The notes under the pieces were generated by a model, which saw only the letters and a program-made list of their open reading frames with translations, was not told the origin of the DNA and ran no database searches. Below are positions 33,054 to 42,966 of a stretch of 53,854 nt of DNA, piece by piece. The stretch comes from Lentzea indica (GTDB taxonomy: Bacteria; Actinomycetota; Actinomycetes; Mycobacteriales; Pseudonocardiaceae). The stretch's first letter is position 1. The number at the start of each line of letters is the position of its first letter. The translations under genes were made by a program, and so were the position numbers. The stretch is from the NCBI RefSeq assembly GCF_012184385.1, contig NZ_VSRL01000039.1, forward strand, positions 1 through 53,854. The letters are read 5' to 3'.

Positions 33054-35813
33054 TCACGGCTCGGCCAGCGGTGCCGGCTTCCCCAGGTGGAATCCCTGTG
33101 CTTGGTCGCACCCGAGCGCCCGCAGGATCTCCAGCTGTTCCACCTGTTCCACTCCCTCGGCGATCACCGTCAGATCGACGGCGTGGGCCATGGCGATGAT
33201 GCTCGTGACGATCGCTTCCGCCTCGTCCGAACGGCCCAGCCCCGCCGTGAAGGAGCGATCGATCTTGAGTGTGTCCAGCGGCAGGGTGAGCAGCTGGGCG
33301 AGGGAGGAGTAGCCGGTGCCGAAGTCGTCGATCGCGAGCCGTACGCCCAGATCGCGCAATGCCGTCAGGGTGCGGGCGGCCTGCGCCGGGTCGCGTGTCA
33401 GGGCGCTTTCGGTGATCTCCAGGCACAGCGAGCTGGGGTTCAGCCCTGCCGTGTGGGTGGCGTGCCGGATCGTGGACACGAGCCACGGGTCGTCGAGCTG
33501 GCGAGCGGACAGGTTCACGGCCAGCGGGAGTTCCGGCGCTCCCATAGCGATCTCGCGGGTCGCGGTGTGCAGCATGTGGGCGCCGATGATGTTGATCAGG
33601 TCGCTTTCCTCGGCGAGCGGGATGAACTCGCAGGGGGAGATGAGGCCGTAGCGCGGGTGTGTCCAGCGCAGCAGTCCCTCGACGGCCGTGCGCCTGTCCG
33701 TGCGGAGATCGACGATTGGCTGGTAGGCGAGCCACAGTTCGTCAGCTTGCGGTGCCATGCGCAGGTCCTGCTCCAGCTGAAGGCGGCGCTGGATGCTTTC
33801 GCGCAGTTCCACGTCGAAGAACGCGATGCGGCCCCGGCCCCTGGTTTTCGCCTGGTACATCGCGAGGTCGGCGTCGCGGAGCAGGTCGGAGCCGTCGCGG
33901 GGGTCGCCGGGTTCTGCGATCACGATGCCCACGCTCGCGTCGACGTGCAATTGCCGTCCTTCCACCGAGATCGGCAGGTTGAGCTCGGCGCGGACGTGGT
34001 TCGCGAGGGCGGTCACCTCGTCTGGGCCGGTCACACCGTACGCGATGATGGTGAACTCATCGCCGCCGAGCCTGCCCACGACGTCGCCGCGGCGAGCGCT
34101 TCGGCTCAGCCGTGTGCCGACGACCCGCAGCACCTCGTCTCCGGCGCTGTGGCCGAGGGAGTCGTTGATGACCTTGAACTTGTCGAGGTCGATGAACAGC
34201 GCCGCGGTCAGCCCTGACCGGTGTGCTCGTGCGGCGGGACTGAGTCGGTCGATGGTCACCGCGCGGTTGCACAGGCCGGTCAACGCGTCGTGCGTCGCAT
34301 CGTGCTCCAGCCGGCTGTCGGTCATGCGGCGTTCGGTGATGTCGGTGAACGACACGACCGTGGCCGATGGCAGACGTCCGTCCTGGGCGAGTGCGCGGGC
34401 GCTCAGCGACAGCCAGACGTGGGTGCCGTCCGGGCGTCGCGCGCGGAGGATCCGCCCGTGCTGCGCTGTGCCGGTCGTGCGAGTGATGGCCGACGGGAAG
34501 AGCTCGGGCGGGATCGGCTGGCCGGTCTCGTCGTGCAGCTCGGTCAGCGACGCCGCTTTGCCGATCACCTCCGGGGCGCGGATGCCGAGGATTCGCTCGG
34601 CCGCGGGGTTCACGGACTCGATGAGGCCAGTGATGCCGACGACGAGCACACCCTCCCCGATGGCGGCGACCACTGCGGTGAAGTGGTGCTCGGCGCGTCT
34701 GCGGGCGGTCTCGTCCGCGCAGATCAGCACGTATCCGACGTCCATCCTGGCGACCGACACCCGCACGGCCAGCGGGTCGCCGTCGGATCTGCGGTGCACC
34801 GCGTGGATCACACCTCCGGCCTCCAGCACCGCCGCCGGGTCCAGCGGCGCACCGATCACCTGGCCGATGGGCTGCCCGATCGCGTCGGCCGCGCGCAGGC
34901 CGTAGACGTCCTCCGCGCTGGGGTTCCAGCTCGTCACGACGCCGTCGGACGTGGTCGCGATGAGCGCGTCGCTGACGTGCTCGGCAAGCGCGGCCTGGTA
35001 GCGCAATGCCGCTGCGGCCGCCTTCTGCTCGGTGACGTCCCGCATGATCACCTGGAACGCCGGGCGGCCTTCCCAGGTCGTGCGCACCGAGACCGACTCG
35101 ATGTCGGTGGTGCCGCCGTCGAACCGGATCAGCACGGCGTCCGCCGGATCGCTCGTCGCGCCTGGCTCGGTCAGCTTCGCGATCCGCCGCAGCATTTCCG
35201 GCTGTGAGTCTGGGTGGACGAAGTCGGTGATCGGCCGCCCGAGGACCTCGGCGTCGGACCGCGCCCGCACGAACTGGATCGCCGCGGGGTTCGCGTAGAC
35301 GAGCCGGCCCGCCTCGTGCACCACGATCGCGTCGGGGGAGAGGTCCACCAGCAGCCGGTAGCGGTCGGCGAGATCCGCCAGTTCCCGCTGCTGGGCGTGC
35401 CGCCGGGTCACGTCGGCGGCGACGCCGACCAGGGCCCGTGCGGACCCGTGGGTCGAGACGCGGGCGCGGAACTGGAGCCAGCGCGGGCCGGCCTTGGACT
35501 CGAGGGGCTGCTCCAGCTCGAAGTCTTGCCACGCCGGCGCCGTCTTCGCGGCCACGGTGAGCGGTGCGACCAGCTCGGCCAGTCTTGCGCGCACGGTCTG
35601 GGTGTCTGTGCCGGGTACGCCGATCACTACGTCGAGGCCCGGCATCCACCCGAACTCCTCCGTGCCGAGGTCCAGCCACCACACCACGGCGGTGCCGACC
35701 GAGAGCGCGAGCTCGACCAGCAGCTCGTGGTCGAACCCGGCATCACCGATCAGGCCGCTCACGTCTTGGCTCCCAGATCCGACGTCTTCCCGGATGCGCG
35801 GTGGCGTGACCAT
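33054..35813 (-). CDS. PAS-GGDEF-EAL cyclic-di-GMP protein with a variant EAL motif
   Basis: This is a 919-residue protein. Three to four PAS-type sensor units (about 20-500; e.g. RYRLLVDLSPDAIVVHEAGR, AVVAAIGEGVLVVGITGLIE) precede a diguanylate cyclase domain with intact RLGGDEFTII (around 580). An EAL phosphodiesterase domain (about 675-910) follows. The EAL signature reads VEGLLRW instead of EALLRW; NLSARQ, ITES, DDFGTGYSSL, DTLKIDRSF and AEGVE are otherwise present. It has no membrane segment, so it is a cytosolic sensor. Net synthesis or breakdown cannot be predicted. Confidence 0.9.
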   Translation of the reverse strand: MVTPPRIREDVGSGSQDVSGLIGDAGFDHELLVELALSVGTAVVWWLDLGTEEFGWMPGLDVVIGVPGTDTQTVRARLAELVAPLTVAAKTAPAWQDFELEQPLESKAGPRWLQFRARVSTHGSARALVGVAADVTRRHAQQRELADLADRYRLLVDLSPDAIVVHEAGRLVYANPAAIQFVRARSDAEVLGRPITDFVHPDSQPEMLRRIAKLTEPGATSDPADAVLIRFDGGTTDIESVSVRTTWEGRPAFQVIMRDVTEQKAAAAALRYQAALAEHVSDALIATTSDGVVTSWNPSAEDVYGLRAADAIGQPIGQVIGAPLDPAAVLEAGGVIHAVHRRSDGDPLAVRVSVARMDVGYVLICADETARRRAEHHFTAVVAAIGEGVLVVGITGLIESVNPAAERILGIRAPEVIGKAASLTELHDETGQPIPPELFPSAITRTTGTAQHGRILRARRPDGTHVWLSLSARALAQDGRLPSATVVSFTDITERRMTDSRLEHDATHDALTGLCNRAVTIDRLSPAARAHRSGLTAALFIDLDKFKVINDSLGHSAGDEVLRVVGTRLSRSARRGDVVGRLGGDEFTIIAYGVTGPDEVTALANHVRAELNLPISVEGRQLHVDASVGIVIAEPGDPRDGSDLLRDADLAMYQAKTRGRGRIAFFDVELRESIQRRLQLEQDLRMAPQADELWLAYQPIVDLRTDRRTAVEGLLRWTHPRYGLISPCEFIPLAEESDLINIIGAHMLHTATREIAMGAPELPLAVNLSARQLDDPWLVSTIRHATHTAGLNPSSLCLEITESALTRDPAQAARTLTALRDLGVRLAIDDFGTGYSSLAQLLTLPLDTLKIDRSFTAGLGRSDEAEAIVTSIIAMAHAVDLTVIAEGVEQVEQLEILRALGCDQAQGFHLGKPAPLAEP

Positions 35814-36017
35814 CGTGAAGTCCTACTACACACTTGACCAGAGCCGCATCGGTCTGGCGTAAACGCGCTGTGCCGTTATATCCGGTCGTCTGCTCCGCTG
35901 GACGATCAGGGTTCGCTCGTAATGTCCATTGTGGACGAATGAGTTCCCCTCTGCGAGACCGATGTCGCGGTTACCCTGGGAGTAGAGGTGTCGGCCCTCG
36001 GTGTGGGGGAGCTGGAT

Positions 36018-36186
36018 ATGGTCGCGCGAGGTGTGGGTATCTGCGGAATCGGCGTGGTCAGCGCGTACGGGTGGAGCCGCAGGTCGCTCTGGGAAGGACT
36101 GATGAGCGGGAAGCCCGCCGCCGTCGTCGTCCCCGAGTTGGGCCGGTTTCCCGGCGACAAGGTCTGGGCGGCGCGTGTCGGCGGCG
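36018..36186 (+). pseudogene. Beta-ketoacyl synthase N-terminal fragment
   Basis: The ATG at 36018, after GGGGGAG, begins VARGVGICGIGVVSAYGWSR, then RSLWEGLMSGKPAAVVVPEL. This is the start of a KAS/polyketide-type ketosynthase (V/I-x-G-I-G-V-V-S-x-x-G...L-W-x-G-L-x-x-G). It ends near DKVWAARVGGDGG after about 55 residues; the catalytic Cys-His-His part is missing. It is joined directly to a MarR fragment. Confidence 0.65.
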
Positions 36187-36267
36187 ATGGCGGACTGGAC
36201 CGACGAGGAACGCGCGGCGTTCGCGCAACTGCTCACGCGTTTCGTCGCGGTGTTCGGCGCGCGATAA
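36187..36267 (+). pseudogene. MarR-family regulator C-terminal fragment
   Basis: The frame ADWTDEERAAFAQLLTRFVA then VFGAR, then stop, is the last dimerisation helix of MarR regulators (W-T/S-x-E-E-R-x-x-F-x-x-L-L-x-R-F). No wing or recognition helix remains. It adjoins the ketosynthase fragment, so a deletion probably fused the two. Confidence 0.5.
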
Positions 36268-36274
36268 TCCCGTG

Positions 36275-36622
36275 ATGACACTGGACGAGTTGATCGCCTA
36301 CTGCGCAGGGAAGCCGGGCGCGGAGGAGACGTATCCGTGGGGCGACGCCGAGCTGGTGTGCAAGGTGGGCGGCAAGGCGTTCGCGTTCATCGGGCTGGAC
36401 GCGCACACCGTCGGGCTCAAGTGCGGGGCCGACGCCGAGGCCGCCGCACCGTGGCGAGAGCGCTTTCCCGGTGACATCACGGTCAGCGGGTACGTCGGGC
36501 GCTACGGCTGGAACACCATCGCGCTCAAGGGATCGGTGCCCGACGACGACCTGCTGGAGCTGGTCGACGGCTCCTACGAGGCCGTCGTCGCGCGGTTGCC
36601 GAAGCGGAAGCGGCCCGTTTAG
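36275..36622 (+). CDS. MmcQ/YjbR-family DNA-binding protein
   Basis: This is a 115-residue protein: MTLDELIAYCAGKPGAEETY, PWGDAELVCKVGGKAFAFIG, LKCGADAEAAAPWRERFPGD and a closing GWNTIALKGSVPDDDLLELV. It is the typical CyaY-like fold of YjbR proteins. ATG at 36275, with GTG at 36272 in the same frame. Cellular role not established in the family. It overlaps the convergent VOC gene by four bases. Confidence 0.85.
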   Translation: MTLDELIAYCAGKPGAEETYPWGDAELVCKVGGKAFAFIGLDAHTVGLKCGADAEAAAPWRERFPGDITVSGYVGRYGWNTIALKGSVPDDDLLELVDGSYEAVVARLPKRKRPV

Positions 36623-36999
36623 CGTTCTTCCGGCTGCAGGATGCCGAAGATGTTGCCTTCGGTGTCCTTGTAGTAGGCGAGCAGGCCGACGCCGGGCATC
36701 TTGTCCTTGGGCAGCGCCACCGTGCCACCGTTGACGTCGATGGCCGCGATGGTCGCGTCGATGTCGATCACGCTGATCGTCATGACGTAGCCGTGGACGG
36801 GCGCGTCGGGCTCGGGGTCGGGACCGCGGCGCGGCAGCAGGCCGCCGTTCACACCGGGCTGGTCGTCGTCCCCGGTCGTGATGATCCAGTAGGGGATGTC
36901 GCCCCACTGTTCGATCTTCCAGCCGAAGACGGACGAGTAGAAGCGCCGCGCGCGATCGGGATCTGCGGCGTGGATCTCGAAGTGCACAGGACGTGACAT
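36619..36999 (-). CDS. VOC/glyoxalase-family protein
   Basis: This 126-residue protein has two beta-alpha-beta-beta-beta modules: HFEIHAADPDRARRFYSSVF with GWKIEQWG, then VHGYVMTISVIDIDATIAAI and MPGVGLLAYYKDTEGNIFGI. Candidate metal ligands are the early His and the late Glu of DTEGNIFG. Substrate unknown. Divergent from a second VOC gene. Confidence 0.85.
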   Translation of the reverse strand: MSRPVHFEIHAADPDRARRFYSSVFGWKIEQWGDIPYWIITTGDDDQPGVNGGLLPRRGPDPEPDAPVHGYVMTISVIDIDATIAAIDVNGGTVALPKDKMPGVGLLAYYKDTEGNIFGILQPEER

Positions 37000-37055
37000 G
37001 AGACGGCACGCTACTCCGGACAGTGGTTGTCCGCATTCCGTTCTACGGTGCCCAT

Positions 37056-37454
37056 ATGGCTACCGAATTCCAGATCTCGATGGACGCACACGACCCGTCG
37101 AAGCTGGCCGACTTCTGGGCGCAGGCACTCGGTTACGTGGTGCAGCCGCCGCCTCCCGGCTTCGATTCGTGGGAGGCGTTCGCCGAGGCGAACAACATCC
37201 CGCAGGACAGGTGGAACGACTATTCGGCGATCATCGACCCGGAGGGCAAGCGCCCGCGGTTCTTCTTCCAGCGCGTGCCGGAGGGCAAGACGGCCAAGAA
37301 CCGCGTCCACCTCGACGTGAACGCGGGTCTTGAGGCCGTTGATCGGCTCGTTGCCCTTGGTGCGAAGAGGATCCAGGAGTTCGACCAGGGCCCGATGGGC
37401 CACTGGGTCACCATGCTCGACCCCGAGGGCAACGAGTTCTGCGTCCAGGGGTAG
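37056..37454 (+). CDS. VOC/glyoxalase-like protein
   Basis: This 132-residue protein starts at ATG 37056: EFQISMDAHDPSKLADFWAQ, ALGYVVQPPPPGF, then FFQRVPEGKTAKNRVHLDVN and HWVTMLDPEGNEFCVQG. It is the Glyoxalase_6 type with the H-L-D-V and D-P-E-G-N-E-F-C signatures. No ribosome-binding site is seen upstream and the start may be leaderless. Substrate unknown. Confidence 0.87.
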   Translation: MATEFQISMDAHDPSKLADFWAQALGYVVQPPPPGFDSWEAFAEANNIPQDRWNDYSAIIDPEGKRPRFFFQRVPEGKTAKNRVHLDVNAGLEAVDRLVALGAKRIQEFDQGPMGHWVTMLDPEGNEFCVQG

Positions 37455-37458
37455 AGCG

Positions 37459-38385
37459 CTAGCTCGTGATGTCCTTGGTCTTGAACCGGCGTGCCGCGAG
37501 CAACGTGAAGATGCCGCCGTAGACGAGCGCGGAGAAGGTTCCGCGCGTCATCTCCGACCAGTCCACATCGGTCGAGAGCAGGTCGGCCCACGCCATCGCG
37601 TAGTGCGTCGGCAGGTAGTTGCGCAGGTCCCCGAGCGGCTGAATCTGGTCGAGGATCTGCGACAGGATCGACACGAGCACCGTGCCGCCGACCGCACCGA
37701 GCGGTGCGTCGGTGGACACGGACAGGAACAGCGCCAGCCCCGCGACCCAGAACAGGTTGATCGCGATGTAGCAGACCGCGAGCGCGACGCCGAGCACGCC
37801 GTCCGCGAACGGCGCCGCCTCGCCGGTCGGGCTCACGACCTCGCCCGCGCCGTACCAGATGATGCCGACTGCCAGCGCCACCGCCGGGAGCAGGGCGAGG
37901 GCGAAGAAGCTGAGGATGCCGCTGCTCATCGCCTTCTGCCGGAGCAGGCGGTGACGCGGGATCGGCGCCGCCAGCAGGTACTTGAGGCTCGACCAGGACG
38001 CCTCGGACGCGATCGTGTCGCCGAAGAACAGTGCCACGATCATCGGCAGCAGGAAGCTGCCGCTCACGAACAGCGTCAGCACCACGAAGTTGATGCCGCT
38101 GGCGGTCGCGAGGTCCACGAAGCCGCCGGAGCGGCGGTTCGGGTCGGACTGACCGATCTCGAAGCTCAGCGCGAGGATGAACGGCAGCAGCACCAGGAAG
38201 CCCAGCACGAGCTGGGTCCGGCGGCGCCGGATCTGCCGTTGGAGCTCTACGCGGATCCTCAGGGTCCGGCGGGCCTTGTAGCCCGTCGAGGAACCGTCAG
38301 GTGCCACTTCGGTGTGCTGGTGGGCGGCCGCGTCGGTGAGCTCGGTGATCGCGCCGGGGTCGGTGTGGACGTCGTGCTCGTTCAC
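37459..38385 (-). CDS. ABC-2-type transporter permease
   Basis: This is a 308-residue protein. A cytoplasmic N-terminus of about 65 residues is followed by six membrane helices, the first at RTQLVLGFLVLLPFILALSF. ASEASWSSLKYLLAAPIPRH is the coupling region typical of ABC-2 permeases. The GTG at 38385 has an excellent ribosome-binding site (AGGAGGGGG) and overlaps the stop of the small repeat protein (GTGA), which decides the start over longer readings. It is the last gene of the coupled operon and the partner for the ATPase domain of the fusion protein. Confidence 0.85.
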   Translation of the reverse strand: MNEHDVHTDPGAITELTDAAAHQHTEVAPDGSSTGYKARRTLRIRVELQRQIRRRRTQLVLGFLVLLPFILALSFEIGQSDPNRRSGGFVDLATASGINFVVLTLFVSGSFLLPMIVALFFGDTIASEASWSSLKYLLAAPIPRHRLLRQKAMSSGILSFFALALLPAVALAVGIIWYGAGEVVSPTGEAAPFADGVLGVALAVCYIAINLFWVAGLALFLSVSTDAPLGAVGGTVLVSILSQILDQIQPLGDLRNYLPTHYAMAWADLLSTDVDWSEMTRGTFSALVYGGIFTLLAARRFKTKDITS

Positions 38386-38645
38386 CGGTCCCCCTCCTGC
38401 CGGGTCGGTGCCTTCGTGCGGTTCGGGTTCGCGGTGAGGGCGGATTTTGCCGTGCGGAAAGGTTTCGCTGTGTGGATGGGTTTCGCCGTGCGCGAAACGC
38501 TGTCGTGAACGGTCCGTTCGCGATGCGCTCGGTCGGGAATTGTCAGTGCCGGCTGGGAGAATGAATCTTGGGGTCCCCCTTGCGCGGCGGGCGGCGTGTG
38601 CGCCGGAACGGAGGGGACGCCTGCGGGAGCCTGCGTGGTGCTCAT
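38382..38645 (-). CDS. Small repeat protein of unknown function (87 aa), ABC operon
   Basis: The ATG at 38645 overlaps the previous stop (ATGA) and the TGA overlaps the permease GTG, so the frame is fixed from both sides. The N-terminus is Pro/Ala/Gln-rich (STTQAPAGVPSVPAHTPPAA). The C-terminal third is a six-residue tandem repeat, TAKPIH/TAKPFR/TAKSAL/TANPNR, ending TKAPTRQEGDR, encoded by four 18-bp DNA repeats. It has no signal or membrane segment, is basic and is predicted disordered. I recognise no family. Confidence 0.55.
   Translation of the reverse strand: MSTTQAPAGVPSVPAHTPPAAQGGPQDSFSQPALTIPDRAHRERTVHDSVSRTAKPIHTAKPFRTAKSALTANPNRTKAPTRQEGDR
38428..38499. repeat. Four tandem 18-bp repeats
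   Basis: The units 38428-38445, 38446-38463, 38464-38481 and 38482-38499 share TTYGCNGTG followed by nine more variable bases. On the minus strand they encode the six-residue TAKPxx-type repeat. Phase is kept as a multiple of three, consistent with a translated sequence. Confidence 0.75.
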
Positions 38646-38771
38646 TCGGCACGCTCCTCGTCCTGCGTCTCCGCGATCTCGCCCGCCACGTCGAGACCGG
38701 CCTCGGCCAGCACCTCGAGCGCGCCGGAGTCCGGGGCGCCCGCCGTGGCGGACGCCGCTGCCATCAGGAAG

Positions 38772-38779
<8 letters not shown>
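38642..38779 (-). CDS. Small acidic protein of unknown function (45 aa), ABC operon
   Basis: The GTG at 38779 overlaps the end of the fusion-protein gene (GGTGAATGA), and the stop at 38642 overlaps the next ATG. The sequence is NDFLMAAASATAGAPDSGAL, then EVLAEAGLDVAGEIAETQDE and ERAE. It is strongly acidic at the C-terminus, with no cysteine and no membrane helix. I recognise no family. Its frame, stop and start are fixed by overlaps with its neighbours, which argues that it is translated. Confidence 0.5.
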
Positions 38780-41609
<2,830 letters not shown>

Positions 41610-41630
41610 GGTGTTGACGATATGCGAGTT

Positions 41631-41673
41631 TTGCTGAGAACGACCTGTCGGGATCCGGCCCCGGTCTCAGCAA
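41631..41673. repeat. Spaced 9-bp inverted repeat upstream of the fusion operon
   Basis: TTGCTGAGA (41631-41639) and its complement TCTCAGCAA (41665-41673) are separated by 25 bp and lie 22-64 bp upstream of the operon's GTG start. It could be a two-site operator or a hairpin in the leader. Confidence 0.5.
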
Positions 41674-41811
41674 GAGTGGATCTTCAGCCGAGCTTCAGGT
41701 GGCGGCAGGTTCCGATCCGAACGACACGCTGTGTATTCCCGTTGCACCTGCTTGCGTGGGTCTGCTCACCCTGTGTGGCGCTAACTGCTCTTCGTAGAGC
41801 ACAATATTGAC

Positions 41812-41930
41812 GCAGCATGGAGGGGAGTACTCCCTAAGCGGCGGTGTCGTCAATACGGAGCTCGGCGTGGAGCTCCCGGTGCCGTCGGTCGTACGAGAGA
41901 TCATCTCGGCGGCGGAGGAGACCTCCGGGT
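41812..41930 (+). ncRNA. Probable yybP-ykoY (manganese) riboswitch upstream of terC
   Basis: The leader contains AGGGGAGTA (41821-41829) and, 17 nt later, GTCGTCAATACG (41846-41857). These two conserved segments match my memory of the yybP-ykoY aptamer (GGGGAGUA in L1, GUCGUCAAU... on the other side). A GC-rich three-way-junction-like section follows. CGGAGG-AGA-CCTCCG (41913-41927) and GGTTTATTT then resemble an intrinsic terminator in the expression platform. The class regulates TerC/MntP-type proteins in response to Mn2+, and the gene 40 nt downstream is a TerC protein. Confidence 0.75.
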
Positions 41931-41967
41931 TTATTTGGCGTGCGCTAAGAATCCCGGAGGTTGGGTT

Positions 41968-42966
41968 GTGAACGTCCCCGCATGGATGTGGATCGCGACG
42001 ATCGTAGGTCTGCTCGTTCTGCTCGCTGTCGACCTCGTCATCGTTGATCGAAAGCCCCATGAGGTGACGATCGGTGAAGCAGCCCGCTGGGTCATCTTCT
42101 ACGTGGCGATGGCGGCCCTCTTCGGCCTCGGCATCTGGTACTTCTCCGGTGGGCAGTACGCCACGGAGTTCTTCGCCGGGTACATCACCGAGTACTCGCT
42201 GAGCGTCGACAACCTGTTCATCTTCTTGATCATCATGACGACGTTCAAGGTGCCCGCGATCCACCAGCACAAGGTGCTGTTGATCGGCATCCTCCTCGCG
42301 CTCATCATGCGCGGCATCTTCATCGCGGCGGGCGCGGCGCTCATCAGCCAGTTCAGCTGGGTGTTCTTCATCTTCGGCGCGTTCCTGATCTACACGGGCT
42401 GGCAGCTCGCCCGTGAGAACCACGACGAGGATGAGGAGTACAAGGAGAACCTGATGCTGCGCATGGTGCGCAAGGTTTTCCCGGTGACCAACGATTTCCA
42501 CGGCTCCAAGTCGTTCATCAGGATCGACGGCAAGCGCTTCGTGACCCCGATGTTCATCGTGATGGTCGCGATCGGCTCCACCGACCTGCTCTTCGCGCTC
42601 GACTCGATCCCCGCGATCTTCGGCCTCACCAAGGAGCCGTTCCTGGTGTTCACGGCCAACGCGTTCGCGCTGATGGGCTTGCGCCAGCTGTACTTCCTGC
42701 TCGGTGGCCTGCTCGCGAAGCTGGTCTACCTCTCGATCGGCCTGTCGGTGATCCTCGGCTTCATCGGCGTGAAGCTGATCCTCGAGGCGCTGCACACCAA
42801 CACCCTGTGGTTCCTCAACGGCGGCGAGCCGTTCCACGTGCCGACGATCGGCATCGAGGTCTCGCTGTCGGTGATCGTCGGCGTGCTGGCGATCACGACG
42901 ATCGCCAGCCTCCTCAAGGTGAAGCGCGACCCGGAGTCCGCGAAGCACGTTGGTGCCAACCACTAA
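41968..42966 (+). CDS. TerC-family integral membrane protein
   Basis: This 332-residue protein with about nine membrane helices carries the TerC signatures: EYSLSVDNLFIFLIIMTTF, where the buried acidic D/N pair lies, and IGSTDLLFALDSIPAIFGLT in the second half. Family members (Alx, MeeF/YkoY) export manganese, often to load exoenzymes. I chose the GTG at 41968 because CGGAGG lies 9 bp upstream. It is under a probable Mn riboswitch, which supports a manganese-export role over tellurite resistance. The convergent amidohydrolase gene overlaps by four bases. Confidence 0.9.
   Translation: MNVPAWMWIATIVGLLVLLAVDLVIVDRKPHEVTIGEAARWVIFYVAMAALFGLGIWYFSGGQYATEFFAGYITEYSLSVDNLFIFLIIMTTFKVPAIHQHKVLLIGILLALIMRGIFIAAGAALISQFSWVFFIFGAFLIYTGWQLARENHDEDEEYKENLMLRMVRKVFPVTNDFHGSKSFIRIDGKRFVTPMFIVMVAIGSTDLLFALDSIPAIFGLTKEPFLVFTANAFALMGLRQLYFLLGGLLAKLVYLSIGLSVILGFIGVKLILEALHTNTLWFLNGGEPFHVPTIGIEVSLSVIVGVLAITTIASLLKVKRDPESAKHVGANH

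Noticed and set aside
32826..34217. Plus-strand 463-codon frame
   Set aside because: It is antisense to the GGDEF/EAL domains, whose motifs are intact, and has shadow composition (Arg/Gln/Val-rich).
38428..38499. The 18-bp repeats as a CRISPR array
   Set aside because: Units are directly adjacent with no spacers, and they stay in a reading frame; a coding tandem repeat explains them.
37459..38652. Permease read from an upstream start, giving a His/Pro-rich N-terminal extension
   Set aside because: The GTG at 38385 has a near-perfect ribosome-binding site and overlaps the stop of another frame with a coherent repeat; the His-rich reading is the same repeats in another frame.
41695..42963. 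Minus-strand 422-codon frame over terC
   Set aside because: It is His/Asp/Arg/Glu-rich antisense to a membrane protein gene, a typical shadow; TerC signatures are clear on the plus strand.
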